64,000 bases of DNA from Bacteroidaceae bacterium (GTDB lineage Bacteria > Bacteroidota > Bacteroidia > Bacteroidales > Bacteroidaceae), in the NCBI GenBank assembly GCA_017442855.1, contig JAFSPM010000028.1, forward strand, positions 47,605 to 111,604. Reading direction: 5' to 3'. The notes under the pieces were generated by a model. The model did not search any database. It was not told the DNA's origin and worked only from the letters and a program-made list of their open reading frames with translations. Each line of letters opens with the position of its first letter. Within the stretch, counting starts at the first letter, position 1. Made by a program: the position numbers and the translations under genes. Below, piece by piece: positions 1 through 9,315 of the stretch.

Positions 1-953
1 GGAACAAAGGCCGTATGTTGCATGAGTATGTGTTGCTGCCAAAGGGCACTGAGGTACCATCTGGTTTTGAAAAGGCCACGATAGTACGTACTCCTGTAAG
101 TAATGCATTGATATACACCGCGGTGCATAGTGCGCTGGCCATAGAGCTTGGAGCAGGAAAACAAATCGGGGGCGTGTGTGACTTCCAGTATATACATTCG
201 CCTTTTATTATCGATGGGGTACATGATGGTAGCATCAAAGACTGTGGCGATGCTATGACTCCCGACTTGGAACGCATTATTGACTTGGAGCCCGATGTGG
301 TGTTGCTATCTCCATTTGAGAACAGTGGTGGCTACGGCAGGGTAGAGGAACTGGGTGTACCTTTGATAGAGTGTGCCGATTATATGGAAACATCACCACT
401 GGGCAGGGCTGAATGGATGAAGTTCTATGGTAGGCTGTTTGGTGTGGGTGATGAGGCTGACCAGCTGTTTAGACAGGTGAATGACGACTATCTCCAGATG
501 AAAGCTAAGGCAGCCGATGCTAATGAAAAGCCTTCGGTGATAGCCGATATGAAAATAGGTTCGGTATGGTATGTACCTGGTGGGCAGAGCACTCAGGGTA
601 AGTTGTGGGCAGACGCCAATGCGGTCTATCCCTATGCTGATGACAACCATAGCGGCTCGTTGGCGTTGGCGTTTGAGGCAGTGTTCGACAAAGCTGGCGA
701 CGCTGATATCTGGGTGATTCGTTACAATCAGCCTGTAGCATTGACTTATCGCCAGTTGGCTGCCGACTATCATGGTAATGCCGAGTTGAAGGCATTCAAG
801 GAACGCAGGGTGTATGGGTGTAATACTGGCCATACTGCTTTCTATGAGGAGACGCCGTTTCATCCTGACAGACTTTTGCGCGACTATATCCAGATTTGTC
901 ATCCGGAAATGGAGCTGGGTGGGCTGAATTACTTTGAGAAAATAGAGGAATAA
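1..953 (+). CDS. ABC transporter substrate-binding protein (BtuF/FepB-like), 5' partial
   Basis: The reading frame is open from the left edge, so the start and signal peptide lie outside the window; the first internal ATG is at 15. The visible 312 residues form a type III periplasmic binding fold of the BtuF/FepB class. A conserved segment reads LERIIDLEPDVVLLSPFE, followed by a long helix region and a C-terminal lobe. Such proteins deliver iron-siderophore or cobalamin complexes to a FecCD/BtuC permease, and a permease gene follows 27 bases downstream. The ligand cannot be told from sequence. No ATPase subunit is in the window; it may lie upstream. Confidence 0.85.
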   Translation, partial: NKGRMLHEYVLLPKGTEVPSGFEKATIVRTPVSNALIYTAVHSALAIELGAGKQIGGVCDFQYIHSPFIIDGVHDGSIKDCGDAMTPDLERIIDLEPDVVLLSPFENSGGYGRVEELGVPLIECADYMETSPLGRAEWMKFYGRLFGVGDEADQLFRQVNDDYLQMKAKAADANEKPSVIADMKIGSVWYVPGGQSTQGKLWADANAVYPYADDNHSGSLALAFEAVFDKAGDADIWVIRYNQPVALTYRQLAADYHGNAELKAFKERRVYGCNTGHTAFYEETPFHPDRLLRDYIQICHPEMELGGLNYFEKIEE

Positions 954-980
954 GAAAAGGAGAAATTATTATAAGGAACC

Positions 981-2015
981 ATGCTGAAGGGTAAAGGACT
1001 GAGATATGGTGTTGGCCTGGCAGTGATAATCATGCTGCTGTTCTTGGCAAACTTGCTAGTGGGGTCGGTATCCATCCCTGCCGAGGATGTGGTGCGTATA
1101 CTCATGGGTGATGAAGCAAGCAAAGCCAGTTGGCGGTTCATTGTTTGGCAGAGCCGTTTGCCACAGGCACTGACTGCCTTGCTGTGTGGAGCCTCATTGG
1201 CGGTTTGCGGTTTGTTGCTGCAGACGGTGCTGAAAAATCCACTGGCAGGGCCCTCAATCTTGGGTATAGACGCTGGTGCCAGTTTAGGTGTTGCTTTGGT
1301 TATGCTGGCTTTTGGCGGTAGCATTACTACAGCTGCTTTTAGTATCTCTGGATTCTTGTCTGTCATGCTGGGTGCTTTTGTAGGAGCTATGGCCATCATG
1401 GCACTGATTCTGTTTTTCTCTACATTGATTCGCAGTAGTGTGATGCTCTTGATAACGGGCATCATGGTGGGCTATATCGCCTCGTCAGCTATTTCGTTGC
1501 TCAACTTCTTCGCGACAGAAGAAGGGGTGCAGTCGTATTTGGTGTGGGGATTGGGCAACTTTGGTGGTGTGTCTATGCAACAGATGCCATCGTTCGCTGC
1601 TGTAGTACTGCTAGGACTGCTCTGCTCTATCTTGCTGGTCAAGCCACTGAATGCTATGTTGCTGGGTGAGCGTTATGCTTCCAACCTAGGCGTGAATACT
1701 TGGCGATTGCGTAATTATCTACTGGTTATTACAGGATTGCTCACCGCCATCACCACAGCCTTCTGTGGTCCGATCGCCTTTATTGGTTTGGCAGTGCCCC
1801 ATGTGGCACGATTGATACTTGGCACAGAGAACCATCACTCTCTCTTGCCTGTCACCATGCTTACAGGCAGTGCCATAGCTTTGCTTTGCAATCTTATTTG
1901 CGTTTTACCTGGTGAGAATGGCATCATCCCCCTTAATGCAGTTACGCCTGTCATAGGTGCCCCTGTCATTATTTATGTTATCATGAGTCAGCGTGGCACC
2001 CAGCAGATGAACTGA
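981..2015 (+). CDS. FecCD/BtuC-family ABC transporter permease
   Basis: A 344-residue inner-membrane protein with about ten hydrophobic segments, of normal length for BtuC/FecD. The motif AFIGLAVPHVARLILG near residues 270-285 is the FecCD signature that docks the ATPase. It follows the binding-protein gene after 27 bases and is certainly co-transcribed with it. It would form the channel for an iron-siderophore or vitamin B12 importer. A purine-rich stretch (AAGGA) lies just before the ATG at 981. A strong hairpin after the stop ends the operon. Confidence 0.9.
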   Translation: MLKGKGLRYGVGLAVIIMLLFLANLLVGSVSIPAEDVVRILMGDEASKASWRFIVWQSRLPQALTALLCGASLAVCGLLLQTVLKNPLAGPSILGIDAGASLGVALVMLAFGGSITTAAFSISGFLSVMLGAFVGAMAIMALILFFSTLIRSSVMLLITGIMVGYIASSAISLLNFFATEEGVQSYLVWGLGNFGGVSMQQMPSFAAVVLLGLLCSILLVKPLNAMLLGERYASNLGVNTWRLRNYLLVITGLLTAITTAFCGPIAFIGLAVPHVARLILGTENHHSLLPVTMLTGSAIALLCNLICVLPGENGIIPLNAVTPVIGAPVIIYVIMSQRGTQQMN

Positions 2016-2033
2016 CAGGATGCTGCAAAATAT

Positions 2034-2070
2034 AACGGCTGGACTTAGGAATAACCCTGGTCCAGCCGTT
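2034..2070. terminator. bidirectional terminator hairpin between importer operon and trpB2
   Basis: An 11-bp perfect stem (AACGGCTGGAC with GTCCAGCCGTT) encloses a 15-base loop. It lies between convergent genes and can serve both strands. Confidence 0.8.
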
Positions 2071-2090
2071 TCTATATAAACAATAATCTT

Positions 2091-3461
2091 TTACTTGTTC
2101 AAGGCATCAGCATCTGCCATTGACTTCTTCAGATCCTCATCGGTTACACGATAGTTCTGCAGGTTACCAGCAATATACTGGTCATAAGCAGCCATATCGA
2201 TAAGACCATGACCTGAGAGGTTGAATAGAATCACTTTCTCCTCACCAGTCTCTTTGCATTTCAAGGCTTCGCGAATGGTAGCCGCGATAGCATGACTTGA
2301 CTCTGGAGCAGGGATGATACCTTCGGCACGAGCAAACAGTGTACCAGCTTCAAATGTCTCTAATTGAGGGATGTCAACAGCTTCCATGAGACCGTCTTTC
2401 AGCAACTGAGAGATAATTACACCAGCTCCATGATAGCGCAAGCCACCAGCATGGATGTTAGCAGGGCGGAAGTTGTGTCCCAGGGTGTACATAGGCAGCA
2501 ATGGAGTATAGCCAGCTTCGTCGCCAAAGTCGTATTCAAACTTGCCGCGTGTCAACTTAGGACATGAGTCGGGCTCAGCTGCCACATAGCGTGTCTTCTT
2601 GCCTTCCAGCAAGGTATGGCGCATGAATGGGAATGCCAGACCACTGAAGTTGGAACCGCCACCGAAGCAAGCAATCACTACATCAGGATATTCGCCAGCC
2701 ATTTCCATCTGCTTTTCTGCCTCTAAGCCGATGATGGTTTGATGCAAACCCACGTGGTTGAGTACAGAACCCAAGGTGTATTTACACTTAGGAGTAGTGG
2801 TAGCCAACTCGATAGCCTCAGAGATGGCCGTACCTAAAGAACCCTGATGGAAGGGGTCACGGGTAAGGATGTCCTTGCCGGCACGGGTAGACATAGAAGG
2901 AGAAGGAGTAACCTGAGCTCCGTAAGTCTGCATGATGCTACGGCGATAAGGCTTCTGCTCGTAACTGATCTTCACCTGATAAACGGCAGCCTCCAGACCA
3001 AACAAGCGGGCTGCATACGACAAAGCAGCACCCCACTGACCAGCACCAGTCTCCGTGGTGACGTTGGTGGTGCCTTCCATCTTAGCATAATAAGCCTGTG
3101 GCAAAGCGGAGTTCAGTTTGTGAGAACCCATTGGGCTCACGCTCTCATTCTTGAAATATATATGTGCAGGGGTGCCCAATGCTTTTTCCAGACCGTAGGC
3201 ACGTACTAACGGTGTACTGCGATAATACTTATACATGTCGCGCACCTCTTCTGGTATCTCAATCCACTGGTCAGTTTGATTCAACTCCTGGCGGCAGCAC
3301 TCTTCTGGGAAGATAGGATAGAGGTCTTCAGCCTTCAAAGGTTGCTTGGTGGCTGGGTGAATGGGTGGCAGAGGCTTGTTTTTCATGTCTGCCTGAATGT
3401 TGTACCAGTAATGTGGTATTTCCTCTTCAGGGAGGATAAATCTTTTAGTTTTGTTACTCAT
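2091..3461 (-). CDS. trpB2: Tryptophan synthase beta-like protein, TrpB2 type
   Basis: A 456-residue PLP enzyme, longer than classical TrpB (about 400) and with the N-terminal extension (EEEIPHYWYNI) typical of the TrpB2 group. The PLP lysine is K115 in GSHKLNSAL; the glycine-rich phosphate loop reads FGGGSN. TrpB2 enzymes make tryptophan from indole and serine. No trpA or other trp gene is adjacent, so a stand-alone indole-salvage role is inferred. The C-terminal segment FNLSGHGLIDMAAYDQY is well kept. It is transcribed alone, divergently from trkH. Confidence 0.93.
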   Translation of the reverse strand: MSNKTKRFILPEEEIPHYWYNIQADMKNKPLPPIHPATKQPLKAEDLYPIFPEECCRQELNQTDQWIEIPEEVRDMYKYYRSTPLVRAYGLEKALGTPAHIYFKNESVSPMGSHKLNSALPQAYYAKMEGTTNVTTETGAGQWGAALSYAARLFGLEAAVYQVKISYEQKPYRRSIMQTYGAQVTPSPSMSTRAGKDILTRDPFHQGSLGTAISEAIELATTTPKCKYTLGSVLNHVGLHQTIIGLEAEKQMEMAGEYPDVVIACFGGGSNFSGLAFPFMRHTLLEGKKTRYVAAEPDSCPKLTRGKFEYDFGDEAGYTPLLPMYTLGHNFRPANIHAGGLRYHGAGVIISQLLKDGLMEAVDIPQLETFEAGTLFARAEGIIPAPESSHAIAATIREALKCKETGEEKVILFNLSGHGLIDMAAYDQYIAGNLQNYRVTDEDLKKSMADADALNK

Positions 3462-3489
3462 ATTTGTTTCTTTTAGTGTTAAACAGCCA

Positions 3490-3497
3490 CAAAAATA
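3490..3497 (-). promoter_or_regulatory. -7 element of the trpB2 promoter
   Basis: On the minus strand the sequence reads TATTTTTG, an exact match to the Bacteroidota -7 consensus TAnnTTTG, 28 bases before the trpB2 ATG. No convincing -33 TTTG is present. Confidence 0.45.
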
Positions 3498-3549
3498 ATG
3501 ATTATTTTTAAGTTTGGCGCTTTTTGTTCTCTTTTTTTGCTTATAATCT

Positions 3550-3557
3550 TACTTTTG
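3550..3557 (+). promoter_or_regulatory. -7 element of the trkH promoter
   Basis: TACTTTTG matches TAnnTTTG exactly and gives a leader of about 30 bases to the ATG at 3593. The nearest upstream TTTG is 23 bases away, longer than usual. Confidence 0.4.
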
Positions 3558-3592
3558 ATTAAGTTTGCTCATTATTTGTTTTTGTGCAATTC

Positions 3593-5422
3593 ATGAAATT
3601 ATCTGACAACAAATATCTGCTGTATCGTCATCGTTGGATTTATCCCTATGTGAAGATACTGTTGGGCACCATCCGCTTTTTGGCTATAGTGGCATCTTTG
3701 CTGCTGATAGTGGCTTTTATCTATGAGCATGGTTTCGTGATTTCATATGCCGATGTAGAGACGTTGTCAAAAGTATATCATGGTGTATGGATCGTCTTCC
3801 TGGTTGATATTATTTCCCATCTGTTGTTGCGCTTTGGTAGTACGAGGCAGCAGATGAACATCATGTCGTGGCTATTGGTGACATTATACCTGCTGACGTT
3901 GGTTCCAGTAATATTTCATCAGCCTGACGATGGCCCGATAAAGCAGTTCTGGTTGCTCATGAATAGTCGCACATACCGTTTGGTGATGAGCATGCTGCTG
4001 GCGTTTGTCACTCTTTCGGGCGGCTTATCACGATTACTGAGTCGGAAGGCAAATCCTTCAGTTATATTAGCCATCAGTTTTCTGTTCATCATTCTTGTGG
4101 GGACAGGATTGTTGTTATTGCCACGATGCACCTATAATGGCATATCGTGGATTGATGCACTGTTCCTTTCCACCAGTGCTGTGTGTGTAACGGGCATGAG
4201 TCCCATCGACATAACGCAAACTTTCACAGAACCAGGACTGGCGGTGCTGATGGCGTTATTCCAGATAGGTGGCTTGGGTGTGATGACATTCACCAGTTTC
4301 TTTACCTTGTTCTTTATGGGCAATACCAGCATCTATAATAGCATGATGGTGCGAGATATGGTAAGCGGCAACTCGCTTAATTCTCTGCTTTCTACCCTGC
4401 TTTATATCCTCAGTTTCACGATAGTCATTGAAGCAACTGGAGCATTCATGATATGGTCAGACATTCATGGCACTTTGGGCTATGAACTAACCGACGAAAT
4501 AAAATTCTCTGTTTTCCATGCCGTGTCAGCTTTCTGTAATGCAGGCTTCAGTACGTTGCCCAATGGCTTGGCCAATCCGCTGGTGTTTAGTAGTCATGCA
4601 CCATTCTACATCTATTTGTCGATACTGATCATGCTGGGAGGCATAGGCTTCCCCATTCTGGTGAACTTCAAGGACACGATTATAAGTTTTCTGCATAGGG
4701 TATGGACGTTGCTGCGCTACCATCATTGGGAGGGTCGCAAGCTCTATCATGCTTATAACCTCAATTCACGTATAGTGCTGATCATGACAACCTTTTTGCT
4801 CATAGTGCCGACCATTTGCTTTGCCGTGTTGGAGTGGAACGGCGCATTGCTGGGCCTTACAACAGAAGATAAGCTCACACATGCATTCTTTATGGCTGTG
4901 TGCCCCCGATCGGCAGGTTTTGCCTCCATTGATCCTGTCACTTGGAGCACCTCGTCGATGATCATGTTTGCCGTACTGATGTGGATTGGTGGTGGTGCTC
5001 AATCTACGGCTGGAGGTGTCAAGGTCAATACCTTTGCTGTGATGCTGCTCAACCTGCGTTCTATGCTACGAGGCTCCGATCGTGTGGAGGTGTTTCATCG
5101 AGAATTGTCGCACAGCTCCATCAGACGAGCCAATACTACGGTATTGCTGTCTATAGCGGCATTAGGACTCTCCATATTCATCATGAACATGCTGGAGCCA
5201 GAAGTGCCGTTGCGATCGGTGTTCTTTGAATGTTTGGGTGCCCTCTCTACTGATGGCGTAAGCTTGGGCGCCACATCTATGCTACACGACGAGGGCAGGC
5301 TATTTATGATTCCCTTGATGTTTATAGGCCGTTTAGGTGTGCTTACCATCATGATGGGATTGGTGAAACAAAAGAAAATAGTGAACTATCGCTATCCGAG
5401 CGGTGAGATTATAATAAATTAA
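3593..5422 (+). CDS. trkH: TrkH/KtrB-family potassium transporter membrane subunit
   Basis: About 609 residues with many membrane spans and the four pore-loop repeats of the Trk/Ktr/HKT superfamily, such as LFLSTSAVCVTGMSP, AVSAFCNAGFST, CPRSAGFASID and ECLGALSTDGVS. It carries potassium inward with sodium or protons. It is longer than KtrB because of extra N-terminal spans, as is usual in Bacteroidota. A GTG at 3584 could add three residues, but ATG 3593 gives the usual MKLS start. The TrkA-type gating partner follows 28 bases downstream, so the two form one uptake system. Confidence 0.93.
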   Translation: MKLSDNKYLLYRHRWIYPYVKILLGTIRFLAIVASLLLIVAFIYEHGFVISYADVETLSKVYHGVWIVFLVDIISHLLLRFGSTRQQMNIMSWLLVTLYLLTLVPVIFHQPDDGPIKQFWLLMNSRTYRLVMSMLLAFVTLSGGLSRLLSRKANPSVILAISFLFIILVGTGLLLLPRCTYNGISWIDALFLSTSAVCVTGMSPIDITQTFTEPGLAVLMALFQIGGLGVMTFTSFFTLFFMGNTSIYNSMMVRDMVSGNSLNSLLSTLLYILSFTIVIEATGAFMIWSDIHGTLGYELTDEIKFSVFHAVSAFCNAGFSTLPNGLANPLVFSSHAPFYIYLSILIMLGGIGFPILVNFKDTIISFLHRVWTLLRYHHWEGRKLYHAYNLNSRIVLIMTTFLLIVPTICFAVLEWNGALLGLTTEDKLTHAFFMAVCPRSAGFASIDPVTWSTSSMIMFAVLMWIGGGAQSTAGGVKVNTFAVMLLNLRSMLRGSDRVEVFHRELSHSSIRRANTTVLLSIAALGLSIFIMNMLEPEVPLRSVFFECLGALSTDGVSLGATSMLHDEGRLFMIPLMFIGRLGVLTIMMGLVKQKKIVNYRYPSGEIIIN

Positions 5423-5450
5423 TTATCAATTATCAATTCTCAATTAAGAT

Positions 5451-6137
5451 ATGAAGTACATTGTAATTGGTTTGGGAGACTATGGTTTTGCGCTGGCTGA
5501 CGAGCTGGCTACTGTAGGGCATGAGGTGATAGGTGTGGATAATAAGGCCTCTCACGTGGAGCCACTGAAGGAAAAGTTGGCCGCTGCTTTTGTGATGGAT
5601 GCCACTGATGAACAGGCATTATCGGCCTTGCCATTGAATAATGTGGATGCCGTGATAGTGGCTATTGGCGAGAATTTTGGCGTTTCTGTGCGAGTGACAG
5701 CGTTACTGAAACTGCATAAGGTGGAGCATATCTTTGCCCGTGCCAACGATGAGGTACACCGTTCCGTTATGCAGGCGTTCAATATAGAAAAGATTTTGTC
5801 GCCTGAGGTCGATGCTGCCCATAAGTTGGTGGAAATTATTGAGTTTGGCTACGACTTTGAAGTCTTCCATGTGGACAAGGACCATGCAGTGGTGAAATTC
5901 AGTGTGCCTAACAAGCTGATTGGTTATTCGGTGCCTCAGTTACGTCTGACAGAGGAGTTCGGACTCAAGCACATTGCGACCATTCGTGGCAAGGTGCAGA
6001 AGAATGCATTAGGCATTAAATATACGGAACACAATGTATTGATGGATGCACCTGATGATATGGCGTTGGAGGAGGGCGACCAACTGACATTCTTTGGTAA
6101 GTATAGCGATTTTCGCCGTTTCTGGAAAGCGTTGTGA
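5451..6137 (+). CDS. trkA: TrkA-family potassium uptake regulatory protein
   Basis: A 228-residue cytoplasmic protein with one RCK unit: an N-terminal Rossmann domain (IGLGDYGFALADELATVG, then VIGVD) that binds NAD(H) or ATP, and a C-terminal TrkA-C domain from about residue 140. Its single-unit size is that of KtrA rather than the double-unit E. coli TrkA. It gates the membrane subunit encoded just upstream. The intergenic bases consist of TCAATTATCAATTCTCAATT-like short repeats. Confidence 0.92.
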   Translation: MKYIVIGLGDYGFALADELATVGHEVIGVDNKASHVEPLKEKLAAAFVMDATDEQALSALPLNNVDAVIVAIGENFGVSVRVTALLKLHKVEHIFARANDEVHRSVMQAFNIEKILSPEVDAAHKLVEIIEFGYDFEVFHVDKDHAVVKFSVPNKLIGYSVPQLRLTEEFGLKHIATIRGKVQKNALGIKYTEHNVLMDAPDDMALEEGDQLTFFGKYSDFRRFWKAL

Positions 6138-6225
6138 CGTTAATTGTGAAAATAAATGCCAAAACATTTGCTAATCCCAAAACTTTAGCCTACCTTTGCC
6201 CCGCATTTGAGCGCAAGTGCGGATT

Positions 6226-6312
6226 GGAAGTTTGGGTGAGTGGCTGAAACCAGCAGTTTGCTAAACTGCCGTACGGGTAACCGTACCGGGGGTTCGAATC
6301 CCCCAGCTTCCG
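6226..6312 (+). tRNA. tRNA-Ser (anticodon GCT)
   Basis: An 87-base cloverleaf with a 7-bp acceptor stem (GGAAGTT with AGCTTCC), anticodon stem GCAGT/ACTGC around the loop TTGCTAA, a long variable arm (CGTACGGGTAACCGTACC) typical of serine tRNAs, and a T arm GGGGGTTCGAATCCCCC. The anticodon GCT is at 6260-6262 and reads AGC/AGT. The CCA end is not encoded. Confidence 0.95.
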
Positions 6313-6320
6313 CAAGTACA

Positions 6321-6350
6321 AAGGCTGGATTACTATCCAGCCTTTTTTTG
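6321..6350 (+). terminator. Rho-independent terminator of tRNA-Ser
   Basis: A 10-bp stem AAGGCTGGAT / ATCCAGCCTT with a TACT loop, followed by a run of T. Confidence 0.9.
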
Positions 6351-6413
6351 TTTTTGTTTCGTGAAAGCTTGCTTTCAAACGAAATAAAAGGAAAAAGGAT
6401 GAAGGCACGAAGT

Positions 6414-6541
6414 GCCGCCTTTGTGCTTTCAGCGGCCCCACGGGAGTGTTGGGGATGCACGAAGTGAATTCCCCAGTAAGCCGCCTTTGTGTTTACAGCG
6501 GCCCCACGGGAGTGTTGGGGATGCGCGAAGCGAATCCCCTT
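6414..6541. repeat. Two tandem copies of a 66-base repeat
   Basis: Copy 1 starts at 6414 and copy 2 at 6480. Both contain GCCGCCTTTGTG, then CAGCGGCCCCACGGGAGTG, then TTGGGGATGC and a gaagYgaa-type tail. The copies differ at a few positions. The second copy runs up to the stop codon of the cytidine deaminase gene. A GAAAGC-TT-GCTTTC hairpin lies upstream at 6363-6376. Confidence 0.8.
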
Positions 6542-7023
6542 TATTCCATATTCTCCGCCGTAAAGCACAGGGGCAATAAATCTTCTACGCGGTCCAGTTC
6601 GTACGTGCATTCGTTACCATACAACAAGATACGCAGAGGCCTGCCGCCACGCCACTGACTTTCGAGCATCACTTGGCGACATGCACCGCAGGGCGATACG
6701 GGTTGCTCCACAAACTCACCACTTTCGTTGCGAGCAGCTATGGCGATGGTGGTTACTGCCACATCGGGATATTGTGAATTGGCGAAAAACAGGGTGGTGC
6801 GCTCGGCACAGAGTCCGGAAGGGTAGGCGGCATTCTCCTGGTTGGAGCCACATATTGTTTCACCATTGGACAACAACACAGCTGCACCCACCGAGAAATG
6901 CGAGTAGGGGGCATAGCTGTGATTGGTCATCTCCTTGGCTTTGTCCACCAGTTGGCGGTCGGCATCGCTCAACTCTTCGTAGGCATATACTTTGAGCGGA
7001 ATTTCAATCTTGCGTTCTTTCAT
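6541..7023 (-). CDS. cdd: Cytidine deaminase
   Basis: A 160-residue zinc enzyme of the tetrameric CDA type that deaminates cytidine and deoxycytidine in pyrimidine salvage. Zinc ligands and the catalytic glutamate are in GLCAERTTLF and PCGACRQV. The substrate motif SVGAAVLLSNGETICGSNQENAAYPSG is complete. It has about 25 more N-terminal residues than the shortest CDAs. Its stop abuts the second copy of the 66-base repeat. It is transcribed alone from a good promoter. Confidence 0.93.
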   Translation of the reverse strand: MKERKIEIPLKVYAYEELSDADRQLVDKAKEMTNHSYAPYSHFSVGAAVLLSNGETICGSNQENAAYPSGLCAERTTLFFANSQYPDVAVTTIAIAARNESGEFVEQPVSPCGACRQVMLESQWRGGRPLRILLYGNECTYELDRVEDLLPLCFTAENME

Positions 7024-7046
7024 GGTTTCTGTTGTTTTTTATGTTA

Positions 7047-7076
7047 CAAATATAAGAAAGGAATTGCATATTTCAA
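7047..7076 (-). promoter_or_regulatory. Promoter of cdd
   Basis: On the minus strand TTG (7076-7074), a 19-base spacer and TATATTTG (7054-7047), an exact TAnnTTTG. The leader to the ATG at 7023 is about 20 bases. Confidence 0.7.
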
Positions 7077-7122
7077 TTATTTTGCTCAATTTTGTTACCT
7101 GAAACTAAAACTACTTATCAGC

Positions 7123-8043
7123 GTGAAGCATTTCATACGTTATATCATTCTGGCATGCTGCTTGATGGTGGTCACTGCTGCCACTGCACAACGTCGCCAG
7201 ACCAGTTACAACAACTACATTAAACAATATGCACCCTTGGCGGTGGAACAGATGAAGCAGCACAATGTGCCTGCCAGCATCACCTTGGCACAAGGTCTGT
7301 TGGAGAGTGGTGCCGGATTGAGTACGCTGGCCCTCAAGAGTAACAATCATTTTGGCATCAAGTGTGGCAATGGGTGGCGAGGCAGGAGCGTGCGAGCGAA
7401 CGATGATGCTCCCAACGAATGCTTCAGGGCCTACCGCAAGGTGGAAGACTCCTACGAGGACCATTCGCTGTTCTTAGTGGGTAACCAACGCTATGCGTCG
7501 CTGTTCAGGTTGAATAAAACCGATTATAAAGGGTGGGCGCGTGGCCTGAAGAGGGCGGGCTATGCCACTGATCCTTCGTATGCCAACAAGCTGATAACCA
7601 TTATCGAGACGTACGACCTGTATAAGTATGATACCGACGGATTGAGCAAGCGGGAGGCTCGCAAGTGGGAGAAATTGATTAAGAAACAGCCTTGGCTGGT
7701 TAATCCTCACCAGGTGCTGATAGGCAACGGACTGGCATACGTGGTAGCACGCGATGGTGATACCTTCCAGCTGTTAGGCGGCGAGTTTGATATCAATTGG
7801 AAGAAGCTTGCCAAGTATAACGACCTGCAACGTGACTATACTTTGGAAGAGGGTGACATCATCTACTTAAAGGAGAAGAACAAGAAGACAGTGGCGGATG
7901 TCATCTATCACGAAGTGCGTGAAGGCGATTCCATGCACACCATCTCACAGATGTACGGTGTTCGCCTGAAGACTTTGTATAAGCTTAACCGCATGGCCAA
8001 CGACCATATTCCTGAGATAGGTGAACGTGTGTGGTTAAAATAA
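7123..8043 (+). CDS. Exported glucosaminidase with two C-terminal LysM domains
   Basis: The likely start is GTG at 7123, which gives a clear signal peptide (KHFIRYIILACCLMVVTAATAQ) and 306 residues; upstream in-frame ATGs would bury it. Residues about 35-180 form a FlgJ/LytG-type glucosaminidase domain with the catalytic glutamate in LAQGLLESGAG and the motif NNHFGIKCG. The C-terminal part has two LysM-like units, around 210-255 and 262-306, that bind peptidoglycan. It probably trims the cell wall in the periplasm. It is divergent from cdd. Confidence 0.88.
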   Translation: MKHFIRYIILACCLMVVTAATAQRRQTSYNNYIKQYAPLAVEQMKQHNVPASITLAQGLLESGAGLSTLALKSNNHFGIKCGNGWRGRSVRANDDAPNECFRAYRKVEDSYEDHSLFLVGNQRYASLFRLNKTDYKGWARGLKRAGYATDPSYANKLITIIETYDLYKYDTDGLSKREARKWEKLIKKQPWLVNPHQVLIGNGLAYVVARDGDTFQLLGGEFDINWKKLAKYNDLQRDYTLEEGDIIYLKEKNKKTVADVIYHEVREGDSMHTISQMYGVRLKTLYKLNRMANDHIPEIGERVWLK

Positions 8044-8055
8044 AGACACAAAAAG

Positions 8056-8087
8056 TTTGGTTTTGCTTACATTTTGCACTATTTTTG
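8056..8087 (+). promoter_or_regulatory. Promoter of the aminotransferase gene
   Basis: TTTG at 8056-8059, a 20-base spacer and TATTTTTG at 8080-8087: a full Bacteroidota promoter. Transcription would begin near 8092, which rules out an upstream start codon near 8074 and supports ATG 8116. Confidence 0.8.
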
Positions 8088-8115
8088 TACCCAATTATTA
8101 ATACGCAATACATTT

Positions 8116-9315
8116 ATGCCGAAAATTTCCATACGAGGCACCGAGATGCCCGCATCTCCTATTAGGAAATTGGCTCCATTGGCTTATGCAGCTAAAGAAA
8201 GGGGAGTCAAAGTTTATCACCTGAATATCGGACAGCCGGACCTGCCTACACCGCAGTGTGCCATCGATGCCATCAAGAACATCGACCGCAAGATACTGGA
8301 GTATAGTCCCAGTCAGGGTTACAAGAGTTACCGACAGAAGCTTACTGGCTATTATGCCAAATTCAATATCAACTTGACGGCGGATGATATTATCATCACC
8401 TCGGGTGGTTCGGAGGCGGTGCTCTTTGCTTTCTTATCATGCCTCAACCCAGGTGACGAGATTATCGTTCCTGAACCTGCCTACGCCAACTATATGGCGT
8501 TTGCCATTTCGGCCGGTGCCAAGATACGCACGGTGACCACTACCATTGAGGAGGGTTTCTCCCTGCCCAAGGTGGAGAAGTTTGAGGAGCTGATTAACGA
8601 ACGCACCCGTGCTATCCTGATTTGCAACCCCAATAATCCTACGGGTTATCTCTATACACGTCGCGAGATGAATCAGATACGTGACCTGGTGAAGAAATAC
8701 GACCTCTTCCTCTTCTCCGACGAGGTGTATCGTGAATTTATCTATACGGGTTCGCCCTATATCTCGGCTTGTCACTTGGAGGGTATCGAGCAGAACGTAG
8801 TGCTGATTGACTCGGTATCGAAGCGTTACTCTGAGTGCGGTATCCGTATCGGTGCGCTGATTACCAAGAATGCTGAGATACGTGCGGCTGTGATGAAGTT
8901 CTGCCAGGCACGATTGAGTCCTCCATTGATTGGTCAGATTGCCGCTGAGGCTTCATTGGATGTACCAGAGGAATACCTGCGTGAGACTTACGATGAATAC
9001 GTGGAACGACGCAAATGTTTGATTGACGGCTTGAACCGTATTCCAGGTGTGTATTCTCCTATCCCTATGGGCGCTTTCTATACAGTAGCCAAACTGCCGG
9101 TGGATGATGCCGAGAAGTTCTGCATGTGGTGCCTGACTGATTTCAACTTTGAGGGTGAGACAGTGATGATGGCACCTGCATCGGGCTTCTATACCACGCC
9201 TGGTATTGGCAGGGATGAGGTGCGTATTGCCTATGTGCTGAAGAAGAATGATCTTTTCAGAGCCTTGTTCGTGCTGCAGAAAGCATTGGAGGCTTATCCG
9301 GGAAGAACCATCTGA
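8116..9315 (+). CDS. PLP-dependent class I aminotransferase
   Basis: A 399-residue fold type I aminotransferase. The PLP lysine is K236 in DSVSKRYSECGIRIG, where the arginine binds the cofactor phosphate. Other family motifs are NIGQPDLPTP, SGGSEA and CNPNNPTGYLY. It resembles aspartate/aromatic aminotransferases of the AspC or AraT group, but the substrate is not decided by these motifs. Start ATG 8116 is fixed by the promoter just upstream. Its stop overlaps the next start by one base (TGATG), so the two are co-transcribed. Confidence 0.9.
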   Translation: MPKISIRGTEMPASPIRKLAPLAYAAKERGVKVYHLNIGQPDLPTPQCAIDAIKNIDRKILEYSPSQGYKSYRQKLTGYYAKFNINLTADDIIITSGGSEAVLFAFLSCLNPGDEIIVPEPAYANYMAFAISAGAKIRTVTTTIEEGFSLPKVEKFEELINERTRAILICNPNNPTGYLYTRREMNQIRDLVKKYDLFLFSDEVYREFIYTGSPYISACHLEGIEQNVVLIDSVSKRYSECGIRIGALITKNAEIRAAVMKFCQARLSPPLIGQIAAEASLDVPEEYLRETYDEYVERRKCLIDGLNRIPGVYSPIPMGAFYTVAKLPVDDAEKFCMWCLTDFNFEGETVMMAPASGFYTTPGIGRDEVRIAYVLKKNDLFRALFVLQKALEAYPGRTI

